Shown here piece by piece: positions 1 to 12,700 of a stretch of DNA of 64,000 bases. The stretch's first letter is position 1; every line of letters starts with the position of its first letter. The DNA comes from Stercorarius parasiticus. Taxonomy: Eukaryota > Chordata > Aves > Charadriiformes > Stercorariidae. The position numbers and the translations under genes are program-made. A model generated the notes under the pieces. That model saw only the letters and a list, made by a program, of their open reading frames with translations, searched no databases and was not told where the DNA came from. Where the stretch lies: positions 1,978,561 to 2,042,560 of the forward strand of contig VWZL01005037.1 in NCBI GenBank assembly GCA_013396915.1. The letters run 5' to 3'.

Positions 1-472
1 CAGTTGAATTAATGCCGTATAGGGCTATGTTAATGGTTAAAAAAGCACGCATAAAAACTACAAGAGACAGTCTTACTGGTTCAGGAGAAAGTGAGCTTAT
101 TCCAGACAAGTCTAGCTTTCTCTTTTTGTCATAAAGCAGATAATGTCATTGGTAGGAGTTTCACGTCTCCCCTACCTAGTGCCCATTGTGCCTGGCAGAA
201 GTGCAACAGCTAGCTTGTGACACTCACTGTGTGTTACCTCAGCGTTTGCTTTTTATGTTCCTTGCCTTGTGCACAGAACTTAATCAGCATTTCATACGTG
301 ATGTTAATGAACCCTGCGTTCACCCCATGTTCAATGTGATTTATTACTTAATGGCTTGTTCTTGATTGCTGGGTCATCAGCCACCAGCAACAACACTGGG
401 TAATTAATGCATTGCCAGTAATATCATATTTTGTCCTGGCAGCTTTAGTTCTAACTTTTTACTTTTTTGTAG
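1..472. other. AT-rich non-coding stretch
   Basis: I see no gene, RNA or recognisable repeat here. The last 25 bases resemble a plus-strand 3' splice site: a branch-point-like TTCTAAC, then a T-rich tract ending in GTAG at 469-472, which borders the GC-rich block that follows. Confidence 0.5.
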
Positions 473-700
473 CCTCGAGCAGCTTTGGGGTTTCTCACAA
501 GCTGGTGGCTTGGGACCAGCTCCACTAGGCTGGCTGCTCCTTCCCAGTTCTCCTCTCCGAGAGGCCTCGAGGACAATCCCCCTGTCACAGCGGGCACCCC
601 AGCATCTCCAGGAGCTCCGATGGGCATCCCCAGCCCATTGCTGGCATCACACACAGCTGCCCCTACTCTTGTGGGGCCCTGTCACTCAGCACTGCTCCAG
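473..700 (+). other. GC-rich block, possible exon of unknown gene
   Basis: The block is clearly more GC-rich than its surroundings. On its left is a good acceptor: branch-point-like TTCTAAC, a T-rich tract, and AG at 471-472. On its right is a possible donor, CAG|GTATAA, at 701. The enclosed 228 bases equal 76 codons, and the frame starting at 473 has no stop. A second plus frame and part of the minus strand are also open, so openness says little in DNA this GC-rich. The frame-1 peptide is rich in Pro, Ala, Gly and Ser and matches no domain I know. It could be a coding exon, a lncRNA exon, or chance splice-like signals around a GC-rich patch. Confidence 0.2.
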
Positions 701-3700
701 GTATAAAGCTTCTCTTGCCATTACATCTGTCCCTCATGAGCAAGCTATACATACTGTTTCTATCAGTATGCCTCCTTCCTTAATACTTTTCCTGGAGGAC
801 TGACGATTTTAAGTCCCATCTACCTAACACACTATACAACGATGCTATAAAATTAGTTTTCTCTGAACAGTAAAAATTATTCAGATGTATATTGGGATAT
901 TTTAGGTAACACACCTGTGTATAAAAAGCTGGACGAAAAAACCTGACTGGAACACCTAAAGTGTGAAGAGAGTTTTGAATTTCAACCAACTTCAACTTGC
1001 TGTGGTACACACCCTTCTCAAGTCTCTGGGAGTTTTGATTTTGTGGTGCCAAGTTCTGATCCAAGAGATGTTTTTGCTTTGACCACAACATTTTCACACG
1101 TACGTGCAGGTAGAGAGTGGAGCTTACTTTCTACACTATGCATGCCAGCTCAGATGTTTCCCTCAAGTTTCATAAATTTTCATTCTGTGGCCCTTATGCT
1201 AGCAGGTACAGAGAGCTCTTAAAGAAAGGAAAAAAAAATTCTCTTGAGCAAATATATTTATATTTTTTGTTGAACTAGACTTTTGGAACATTAGAAGATC
1301 TGCCATGAAAACAAACTGCATTATCCACTGAACTAGAAACACTGATTGCCTTGAAAACTGTATCCCGGTGACTGATACCATACAAGTAAACAGCAAGGGT
1401 TAGGAGATACCACTTGGACAACATTGTTAATCCTTATGCAAATCCAAAATAACAAGCATTTGCAGCAAAACTTTGCAATTCAAAAAAGGCCTGGCAAGTC
1501 TGTTCATAAAGATAAATGCATGTCTGTTTAAAAAGATAAAAGATAAAGCAAATGAATTTCTTATTACTTTTCTTTGTTTCTTGGGCTGTGGAGCTTGAAT
1601 ATGCAAATGTTGTGGAAACATTAGCATCTTCATTTCCCATTGATTCTTCGAAGTTAATTATATAACTGGGCTCTGCCTTCAGATATTTGATAAGTAGAAA
1701 CAGTGAAATAGCCAAACTTCAGCAAATGCATTCATCACACTAGTGATCACAGCGCCCTAGGTTTTTTTCCTCCAAGGAATGGAATATTTTTGTTTTCCAT
1801 GGTACTATACTGATGAGCATCTGCAAAACCTGTAGTAAAAATATAATAATTCTATTTTCAAAAGGTCCTTAGACATACCTACTTCAATTTCAAAACATGA
1901 AGTTACATTATGAAAAGAGAAATAGAAAAACAAATGCACTCCATAAAGCTTTCACTGGAATAATTTTCTTAGAAAAAGTACTGTTAAGCACATTAGTCAA
2001 TGAAGAGTCTTCTGCTTGTGTGAAGTGTTTTCCGGCACATTAACTCCTTTTCAGGGGACTGCCTGCTAGTCAAAGCTTCCATTAGATTAATTAAAATATG
2101 GCTCCTCTCACTGGAAAGAAAAGGCACGAGTTTGGTTACAGGACATTGACCACCTACAGAAACCGAGCCCTTTCTAGTTACATAAAATACAAGCAGAAGC
2201 AGCACAGGAGACTGAACAACAGGATAACTTTTAGTATATGGAGTGCATTTCTCTTCTTATTTGGAAGCATGATTACCAGGTGCTGATGTTTTCCCCTAAG
2301 CCACCTGAAGTGAATATAAGGTGCAACCTTGCAAATTGTCAGCACGTATAAAGCTAAGATTTAGAGAGTAGTTTCCATCCTGCATCCTATAAATGTGTCC
2401 CATGAGGAAGATTAGTATCAATCATAGGCTTATTGGAGAGGGAGATAGGATACAATGATAACCTGAAGCTATCAACTAGAGTAATGGTCTAAGAAGAAAA
2501 AGCAATCAGAGAAAGAAAAGAATATCCTCGATGAAAGACAGAACTGGAAAATCAGGCAGGAATGTATCATGTTGATGAACATGAGCTGCTATACAAGAGA
2601 GAGAATCATACGAACAATATACAGGCTCTAAAGAAATGGTTATTGCCTAATGTTTATCTTAAAAGGAGTGCAAATAGACATCCATATTACATCAAACTGC
2701 TTTACTTTTGTTCTGCACCTAAAGTACTTGCACTAAAATGCAATAAAGCCACAAGTCTTAACTTGTGTCTTAACTATGCAAATTGTTACCACTGAAGTGT
2801 CAGAAAAGCAGGAATTATGTCAACAGTCTATAGAAAAGGTATTGGACAGTCCGGATTTTTGCTTCAGAAAGTTTTCACATTGACTTCTCTCGTCTGCTTT
2901 GGTATGTTTTGGCAATTCTTTCCAGTTTAAGTGCTTCATGGGAATACACTGCTCTCTCTGCACCTGTCATGGCTGTGCAAGATTTTTTTTTTTGAGCTTC
3001 AAGTTTTACAAGGTCACTTTTTAAATCTGACCCAGCTTCAAAGGTAAGCATCACTAATCCTTAAAGTCTGTGCCTAAGTTCTCGAATTCAAGCACTTGTT
3101 GCTTTCTGTGACACTGTTTGGCTCATCCAAATGCATTTAAACTCTCCCTACGAGCATTATCGCTACAAGGCAGTAAGGTGATAGCAACTGCAAGGACATA
3201 GGAAGCCTTCTCAATGCACTCAGTTTTAACATGACAACTTCATTGCAGCACACAGAATCCTTAGAACAGGCCAGATGAAATTTAAGATCAAATGTATGAT
3301 TAGAAAGACTTAATGGCCCCATAGAGAATTTTCCCTAAAATATATTTTGTCTTGTATTTCTTTAGCTTGCTAAAGTAGACCGAAATAAAAAATACAGCTC
3401 CTCATTCCTTTGAAAGGTCTTTGTTCAAAAATTTCGTTCAAAGGTCTCTGTTTCAAAAACTGTCAAAAATGTTCAGCCTCACGGTGTTGTCTAAGGCCTT
3501 TTGATTTTCATGTGGCTAGCTCCATGTAATCTTCATCAGCTTATTTTATATTAACCCAGACTGCTCTATACTTCTGTCCCTCTGAGTTAACAGCACATCA
3601 GAAATTAGGGAACGAAAGCAGACTAAAAATAATTTCTTTTGCCAGGAGATACTGCATCTGAATTTAAAATCTTTTTCTGAAGATATACTACGTTCAAAAA

Positions 3701-5934
3701 TACACAAAGTTGTAGCACCTCTGCAGCAGGATCCCAAGGTAGCTTCCATAATCACTGGCACATTGACACTACAGACAGATGCTGGAAACCGGTACTGGCA
3801 GCAAAACTGGTCAAAACATCCATTTCATTCAACAGCTACAGGATGCAGAAAGCCACTGGGAATTTCTCCCATGCACACATGTAGAGAAGAAAAAGAGAGT
3901 GTGTTTTGGGCTACAATATTTGTACATTCAGTTTTGGACTAAAACCAGATAAAAAGAAAACATCTTGAAGACAGATGTTTAAAAATCTGTATCTGCAATT
4001 ATGTATCCATATAATTTTAACTGGTTTTGGACTACGACTGAATTTGAAAAATAATCCTTTGAATTCAGGGGTCAGCTCTTTGGGTCCTTTTTTTTAAAGG
4101 GTCTCAAGCATTCCAAACACATCTCTCCAATTGTTTACTATTATCACAGTCCTGATCAGGACAAATAAATGTATTTATCCGATCAGGATGTTTGTATCGA
4201 GTCTATTTGTCAGTGTGCAGGTTAATATGAAATTAAACACTTGGTGGATGGAAACATTTAGCACTGAAATGCAGTTACCACCAAGAGTTAATCGGACAAT
4301 CAAGTACAAGAGATGGCACTCTTTCTGCCGAGGTGGCACTGCTTCTCCAAAGAGATGCTCTTCAATTTATATCAGAACATCGAAACTATATTCTGAATAA
4401 GTAAGGGGTAAATAAGTTCAGGTGAAAAGGATAAGGCTAACTGGAATCTCTGGAGGAATTAGAGAAAAAGGCTGTCTGGAGAGAAAGGAAGGTGTCTCTC
4501 AGAGGAAGGTACCCTGAGCTGCAAGGCAAATGAGAAGAAGGAGCCCTTGAAAAACTGAGCCAGGAAAGAGCTGATAGCAAGTCAGCTAATTACAGGGAGA
4601 GAGCAGGGCTGACCTTGCTAGAAGTAGAGTTAAGTCTATTTCCATATCTATATATTTCACAGACATGTATAACTGTGCCACTCTTGTGGCTGTGGCACAT
4701 AAATGCTTTTATTTGTGTTTTACTGTCAACTGATTTGAGTGAAGTATGATTCCCAGGCACTTGGCTAACACTCTTCAGTAATATTCCTTGCTTAAGGATG
4801 TAGCTTATCTGTAACTGAGGAAATGATATAACTTAAATCCACAGTTACCCAATGCATTAGGGCAAGGAATTTAAAGTGTGGAAGGGTGTGGCACAGAGAG
4901 GATGCAAGAGGTAGGTTTAAGAACAGATACCACAGAAATCAGGAAAAAAGGAATCATCTTTTAGTGAGCAGCAGCAGAAATGAAACCTTCCTGCAAAGAG
5001 TTGAAATGCAGAGTACCAGAGTCCCAGGGGATTTGTGGGTGCTTTATACACTTTATCCACTTTTTATTTTACATTACTAGTCTTAAATTGTACTCCTTGG
5101 ATGTGCTGTGTGTGTCATTTGAAGTGCATTTTACCTGGTAGTCACATTAAACAATTCGTGCTCATTTCTTCCTGCTGTGGGGAGGGAACATATTTCACCG
5201 GATCACTCCTTAGATCCATTTCACAATGGGAACAGGAGGCAAAGAGAAATAAAACAAGGCAGGGGGAAGATAGGTGGATGGCACTGCTTTCTTTAGTGAC
5301 ACTGAATATATATAAAATTCATCCCAAAAGGCTATGATAAGATGGGTGATGGTGGTGGTGGTCATGGAAGAACGAAAAGGAGAAAAGGGCAGCATGACCA
5401 AGAAGTGCTAAGCTGCAGAGGTCTTTCAAAGTATCTCTTAATCTTTCATTGTTTCAAATCACTGTTACTGAATGCCTTGACATCTAACTGATACCTGTCA
5501 GCAGGAAATTTTAAATTCTGTAACCAGCACTTGCTTGCCAGGTCTCTGTACCACGCCTGGCTGCAGCCCAGGATTCTTGATTCATGTGAATGAACTTCTG
5601 CCAAACAGTTTCTTCAGAGCAATAGGCATATTCTAAAGTAGTTTTTCTGCACTGTGCGTGTAGGTCATCTTTCCAGCTTTACTGTTTCAAATAATGCCTA
5701 CCCACCTAAACAGCATTTCTAACAAACCTAGGCCTCTCTAGAGCCAGAATTTCAACTCTCAGGAGAGACAGCAGGGTATTTTCTTCTTGTAGGGGAGAAA
5801 CACCGAAGTGTCGACAGTTTTTTGTGTTGGAATCTTTCAGCAAAGAATTAAAAAGGAAGATCAGCTACTCATCAGGTGTAACTGCTTCATTCCACTGAAC
5901 AAAAACGTGACCAGGTGGTTCATCCTGTCTTTAC
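701..5934. other. AT-rich non-coding stretch
   Basis: No gene, structural RNA or intact repeat is recognised. Open frames are at most about 105 codons, on both strands, with compositions typical of AT-rich chance frames. A short GGT-rich run lies near 5,345-5,364. The stretch could be intron or intergenic DNA. Confidence 0.5.
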
Positions 5935-6720
5935 TGCCCGGCCCTTGGGTTGCCCTCAGGGGCTGCTCCACCCTGCAGCAGAATGGGCCACGAGACTCTG
6001 TGTCCAGCTGCCCAAACCCCACGGCCTCACTGGCAGGGTGAGGTGGCACCAGCCTTTCTGCTGCCCTCATGCCCGCATGTATCGGGCGGTTCTCGGGAGC
6101 TGCCTGACTTTTCACACGCTTGGCACACCCTCAGGGCCCAGCAGTCGTGTCCACCTTTCTGCTGCAGGGGGGACATCTGACCCCCGCAGCATCCCCAGCA
6201 GGGCTCTGCACAGCGTCCCTGTACCTGCGCCCTCCTCTCCGATCCCCCCCTGCCCACACAAGGCCACCCGCAGCCCCGCTGGCTTTCGCGCTGGTCTCAC
6301 AGGGCTGGCACGCTGTGACAAATACATCTGCAGGGGACAGGGCAGGGCAGAAGGGACAGAGAGAGTGTGGAAAGGCAAACACGGTGACAATCTGCCAGGA
6401 GGTGGCACGAGAGCATAATCCTGACTCGGCCTGCCCGGTCGCAGGCACAGTGAGGCCACAAGTGTCCATGCCGCTCTCAAGGGACAGCCCTTGAGGACAG
6501 CTGGCACCCTGCCACCCTAAAAACCAGCATGAACGAAGTGGGAATTTCACCTTGAGCGTGGCAGGGCCTGCGCTGTGTCAGGCCCGCCTCCGTCCCAGAT
6601 TTGCACATCCAAGGAGAAAGCATCACATCCTCCCAGCAGGAACTGCTGCTCCTGGGAGCGCAGCACGGCCGGGAGGAGCCTCCGACCTGGAAATCCACAG
6701 TTGAAGAAGCGAGCAGCCAA
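5935..6720. other. GC-rich, CpG-containing block of unknown role
   Basis: About 790 bases have much higher GC than the flanks and contain roughly twenty or more CpG dinucleotides. Open frames of 120-170 codons exist on both strands and in several frames, as expected when stop codons are rare, so none is favoured. One acceptor/donor pair can be drawn on the plus strand: a pyrimidine-rich stretch ending in CAG at 5,959, then about 80 bases to CAGG|GTGAGG near 6,039. The encoded peptides match nothing I know. It may be an orphan CpG island, a lncRNA exon cluster, or a GC-rich patch produced by biased gene conversion. Confidence 0.35.
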
Positions 6721-9700
6721 ACTCCGCTGATGTGTCAGCGTTTAATTAGAGCTGGAGTGCTGTTCAAATCTTTCCCTTCATGTGTTCTCCTTCCCGAAAC
6801 ACAAAAAACAGCAATGGTGCAGGATTTCTACCCCTCAAAAATAATCATCACACTACAGCCCTACTATTATAATTAAACAGAAATTAATTACATTCTATAG
6901 AAGGGGACAGGTTCTGAAGGCTTAGCTGGTTTCCTTTTTAATTATTGTATAACACTGTGAACACAGCAAAAAAATCTTCTTTTTAACATGCTAAATGCGC
7001 TAGGGGTTTTGTTTGCTTTTACAGACTGCAATGGATGCTATATTTGCATTTAATTAAAAAAATAAGTTATTAAAATAGTTTATTTTGGTTCAATGTGTAT
7101 TTGTTTAGCATGTGGATGGTTTCACATCAGAAATTAGATATTTTTTCAATCACTATTGAGCAATAGACATCTGGGAAAGCAAATAAAAAGAACAGATCAA
7201 TAAATTTTCATAAGAAAGCTTGTTAATACAAAAACATTTGGTCCTGTCACATCTAGATTATTTTTGAATATTCACCATTTCCAAAGGAATCAATCCCTAT
7301 TCCAACAGATAAACAGTAAGTTACCTTTTTGACAGGAACAAAATAGCACAACAGCAGAAACTGGGATGCATGCAAAAACCTCACACCGAGTATGAACCAG
7401 CCTCTAGCCAACGGTGATATGATGAAACAGCTCCTGTGGGTAGATGGCACCACCCCTTCCAGCTAACGTTTCTCGGGACATGGCTGGGTGTACGAACGTA
7501 GGGTGACTCTGCTGAACCAGGCAGGGCATTTGGGAGAAAGAAATTCTAATTTCCAGCTCCTGAGCAGCTTTATATAAGAATCAGGCAAGGATACTGGCAG
7601 ATGCAGAAAAAAGAAGTGTAGGCATCCTGTTCACTTGAAATTCAAATGAGGAAACAGTGAGTTGGTTTATGTGCTTTCGGGGTTAGGCAGCAGCTAAGCA
7701 AAGATTTTTTTTAAACTGCAATTTTACATTTAGGTTTAGGAGTGGAACTTTAATTGGGTTAAGCCCTGCTTTGGATACCAAAGCTCTTCACGGGATCTAA
7801 CTCTGTGTTCCTTTATTAAATAATAAGTCCTAGGAAACCACTTCTTCATAGCCACATACCTGATTCATCATTCTTTGGAAGGCTACAATAAATCTGTCAT
7901 GGAAGCCTACTAATTGCTAGTAAATCTCCAAAGTTGGAAGTGTCACAAGCATATCCAAAAAGAGCAGAAGTGAAGAGCTGAACATCTAAAGAGCTCTGGG
8001 GTGAAATTCTGTCACTTTACAGATGAACCTGTAATCTATGTGAAAATAAATGATGTATAATGATTACTAAATTTGAAATCAAATCTTCACATGGGGACAA
8101 TTCAATAAGGTTAGGTGATTATAGGACTATGCAGCAGCATCAATTATGGAGCCAGAAATAGTCTCATATCCCTCAGAGGCCACAAAAACTCTGCACTGCT
8201 TTATTCACCAACATCACAGGACATTCACTTTTATCAAATAGTCTGGGGGTTCTCGTTTGGAAGAAAAAAAAGAAAGAAAAAACAGAAGGCGTGAGCCCAA
8301 AAATGACTGGCAATGATCCTAACTTATCATCTGAGCTACCATTTGCTCTGCCAATTGATGGGAAATGAAGTGTGGTCAATTCTAGTCCATTGTACATCGT
8401 TCCCATTGACTGACCTGCCAAATCCTTGATTGAATAATTAGTTAAAATATCAATATCTGTCATTTTGCACAATGCTCACAAGACAAAGCCCTGAAGTTTT
8501 CATAAAATGGACAATTACGACATTATCTGTAACTTTACATTTTCTTTCACATGCCTAAGCCTTGATATTGCCAAAATATGGAATAAAAACATAATGGTAC
8601 AAAAGAAGTAGTAAAATCCAGAAGCATGAAATATAGAGGTTAGTGCAACCTCTAAAGTAATACAACCTACATTTTAAATCTTACAAATGGATAATAAGCC
8701 ATATCAGAAAGGATTAAATCTGTGCTCCTCATTTACAACAGCTTGCTTTAAGTAGAAACCTATTTTCCATTCTCAATATCAAGGGAAACAGCGCTAACTC
8801 AGGTACTTGGTGGTGACTGACAGCAATGCTGACATTTTAATAGCAGCTACTCTTTAAGAGCACTATCACCATCCTGTGATTCTTAAATAAAGATTTAATC
8901 TACTTTTGATGCATCAGAGCTCTGCAGACCAGGCAATCTGCTGTCAGGACACATGAAAAGATGGGGGTTTCTATACTCCCATCACCGAGGCCCACACCGG
9001 GTGTGTAACAAGCTGTTCCAAAGCCATAAATTAGACCACGCAAGGCACTGCCCGGCATTATGCTTTACATTACATTCCCAAGTCTGAACTGCTAGCAAAC
9101 AGGGACGCTACATTTACTTTTCTGTCATCTCAGACACAAATGGTGTTAACTGCAAATACAAATCAGTTATTCAGTGCAAAAATGACACATGACTTGTAAA
9201 TTGGGCTTTTCATAAATACCTTGGCATTTCTATGTTTAGTTGAGACACATGGACGTAGTTCCCAAGTAACCAGATGCCATAGCAGTATCTAAAGACACCA
9301 CTTGTCCCCAACCCATTCTGCTGCGGCTTTGGGTGTGCTCACCACCTTTCCCCTTAGTTCTAGTATCTATTCCCCTCTTATATGCCAATGAAGAGCAAAA
9401 CCAGAAAGGGAAATGTACAAACTGAAAATGCAACATCTAAAATGCAGGAAAGTGCTAGTGGCTTACAAGGCAAAAATGGAGAAACCACATGAAAGAGAAA
9501 ATATCCTACTCTACATCATGGATGACTAATTTCTTCCCACAGTACGCCGTAATAAATCCTAGCCTTTGCTAACACAAGAATAGGAAAGCTCTTTCCCAGA
9601 GCTAATAAAGACATGCCCTGCTTAGCGCTCACTTTCGTGTACATAAATGGAAGATATTTCTGGTTTGCCAGGTAGTGGTACCTCAAATAATCCAAAGAAA

Positions 9701-12700
9701 ACAGATTCATCTTTCCTTCTCGGCTGACAGCAGGTTAAAAGCTTAATGCCCTAGCTTTGTATCCACACAAGGATTCCTTTGGACATTACACCAACCCTAT
9801 CCTAGGTCTTTATTTTTAAATTGGCAGAAAATACCCTACCAGTGTGATCCTAGCACTTGCTGGCTGATTGTTTTTTCGATCCCTGCCCTCGACAGGTGTG
9901 CGTAATAGCTGGGACATGCTGCAGTAGATTTCTATGGCTGCTGCTGTAGTGCAGCAGTTTGTGTAACACTTTGAAGTGAACGTTTCTTAAGAGAAGAAAT
10001 CTGCATTACAGAGGCAGCACTTGTATCACAGACAAACTATATATTCAAGTTCAATGCATATTTTTTTTATGTCAAACCAGCCTTCTTGTGCATCTCCCTA
10101 TGAACGGGATTTTCAAATTAGGGAAATGACACAAGTTGGACCGATTGCCACCCTGAATTGCTTCAGCCATATTTGCCTGTGAAGTATAGCCTATGCAAGC
10201 TCTGTGCAGTCTGCAAACTCTTACTATGGAAATGTGAATTACATATAGATTTACTATTTGCAGATAAATATAGCCTGAAGCAATCCGGTTCTGTGCATTT
10301 TGCATGTTGAAACAGCTTTCTCTAGTATGTTCTGAATGATGCCTTTTAATCCTACGTGAAGATCAGTTATCCAACATTATCTTGCAATATTTTACAAAGT
10401 GCTTGTCCCTCCCGAGTAAAAGACTGGAATGAGCAACTTAAAAGACAAAACGTTAACACACCATCTTCATCAGAAATAACTGCATCCTTCCTGTGTTACC
10501 CATGGCAATTTGGGTCTTAGTAGTTGGTCAGCCTCCCTCTTCTTTTCAAGAACAAAAAAACTGATCTGTGGTTTTCTACAGGGCTTAGCTCTGGTGAGTA
10601 TTAATTAAGCACTTGTGAGTATTACAGTAGAAAAATGCCTCCTTTCTCCCTGCTAGCAAAACTAGTAGCAGGGGGCATGTAAAATATATAATAAAATATT
10701 CTACCCTTTCCAGATTAGCCCAAAGCACAAACAAGTACTAGCATTCTCTTTGTTCTTCTTACCCAGAGCAAATGCTACATCAAGTTCAAGAAAGACAGTT
10801 GCATCTCGAGCAAATTGGCTCCAGGAATCAATCAACTTATCTCATCCAAGAAGAAGTAGGATGTCTAGACTTTTACATTTGTGGAAATGGTTACTAGGCA
10901 TTGAGTAATAATGACAACATTATGGGCTGACAAGACTTTATTTTTCTCTGAGATTGGAAAATTCTGATTCTGCTTGGCAATAAATGTAAATTATTTACAG
11001 CGTAAAGATTTGGTAGATATCATGCAGTCTACTGCACATGGGTGTACTGAATTCTGATATACCATAATTGTGCACTATATATGCATTGATAAAATTAATA
11101 GAACTGCAGGCAGAATATTTCTATCTTGAATAATTTTCCACATATTAACCATTCATCTTAATACCATGCCTTTTCTTATCTGATAATTTTATTAAGAATT
11201 GGTAGGGGGTTTTATTCAGCTAAAGCTTACTGAATGAAGGAAAACTTGCAGTTGTTTAGCAGGTCAGGTAAAAAGTGGATAAAGAAACCTCAGTACTGTG
11301 TAAGATGCCAACACTCTCCAAAATAACATTTACTAAATGGATTTTCACAAGGAGCATTTTCTATTTATTAAACCGATAAATGCAGTCTTGCAATATCTGA
11401 AAGAATTAAACATTCTCTGTGAAAATCAGCCATACAGCATCACAGGAGGTTCCTCTTTATCCAGCATCAGTTAAATTTCAATGTCTTCTAAGAAGGAGAT
11501 TAAATTTCCCTTTTACAACTCTGTTTCCAACTATCTAACACACTTCAACAAGCTTTCAAAGGCAGGCTGGCATCACTGAGTTCTCTCTCAAATCCAGGCT
11601 GCTTCCTTTGCTCCAAGCTTCTCCACTCACTGTTTTTTCAGTGTTTTTTCCATTCTTTCATGGTTGCTTACTCCCCTATATCTTTATTTTCTAGGCTAAA
11701 ATTTCTATGCCACATATATTCCACTGCAGTGATACAACATAAATGAAGCACATATGGTAAATTAAGAACACATTTTAAACATCCCTGAAATTCATTTTGA
11801 AGGATGAAGGGAGCACATCAAAAATTGAGGGTGTGAACGTGAATTTTAGGATGTTACACAAATCAGCTGAGCATGCTATAGATTTCGATCTTTTTTCTAT
11901 TTCTTTTTTATTTGCTATCAGCATAGGGTCACCAAAGACTTTGTATGGACAAACTGCAGCCTATGGACAGTTTATAAAATGTGGTTTCTTTATGTATTCA
12001 TCACTTGTTAAAAACATGTAGCTGTTACTTTAAGAAAGCATATTTTGGTAACTTCAACTTATTTATGAGTTCAGGGTCTACATTCTGGTGTTTTAGTTTT
12101 TTTTGTGTCTTGGGTAGACAACCTTCCTTCTAGCAACCACATAAGGCTTTTCTTGACTCAGGCATCACGAACAGAGAAGGATGAATTACTGCATGTAGTG
12201 GTCTTAGATTGATGATCTGTTTACTCTTCTTACTATATTGCCAATTGTTACAATTTTATTATGTATTTCATAAATATTGCATGTCTTTCTTAAATCTCCA
12301 GAGTGATGGGATTAATAAGAGAAGAGAATAAGCTTCTCAGAGTGGCTGAGAAACTGGAAAGTGTAACATTAATGAAACTTCAAAAGCGAAGGGAAAAATG
12401 AACTCTAAGTATAATATTAGTATTTATAGCTTACCAATATTTTTAAACCAATATATTAGTTGGATACAATTTCTGATTGATTGACTCTGATTGTCCAGAG
12501 CAATGATATATAGGGAATGTGTGAAGAATAGTCATATAGGCTTACTTCAGATTTCTGTTGTTATCACAACTGAGATACTGATGCTTAACCTGCATGTATT
12601 CTCTACCCATAAGTTCTCAGTAGTCCTAACTGGGAAGAGATGCATCATATTCTCCTCTTTAACCCTGTGTCAGGATTCCCACCAGGGGTCTGGAGAATAG

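Noticed and set aside
5915..6550. Overlapping frames of 120-170 codons on both strands
   Set aside because: Many frames are open at once because GC-rich DNA has few stop codons; none carries a known domain.
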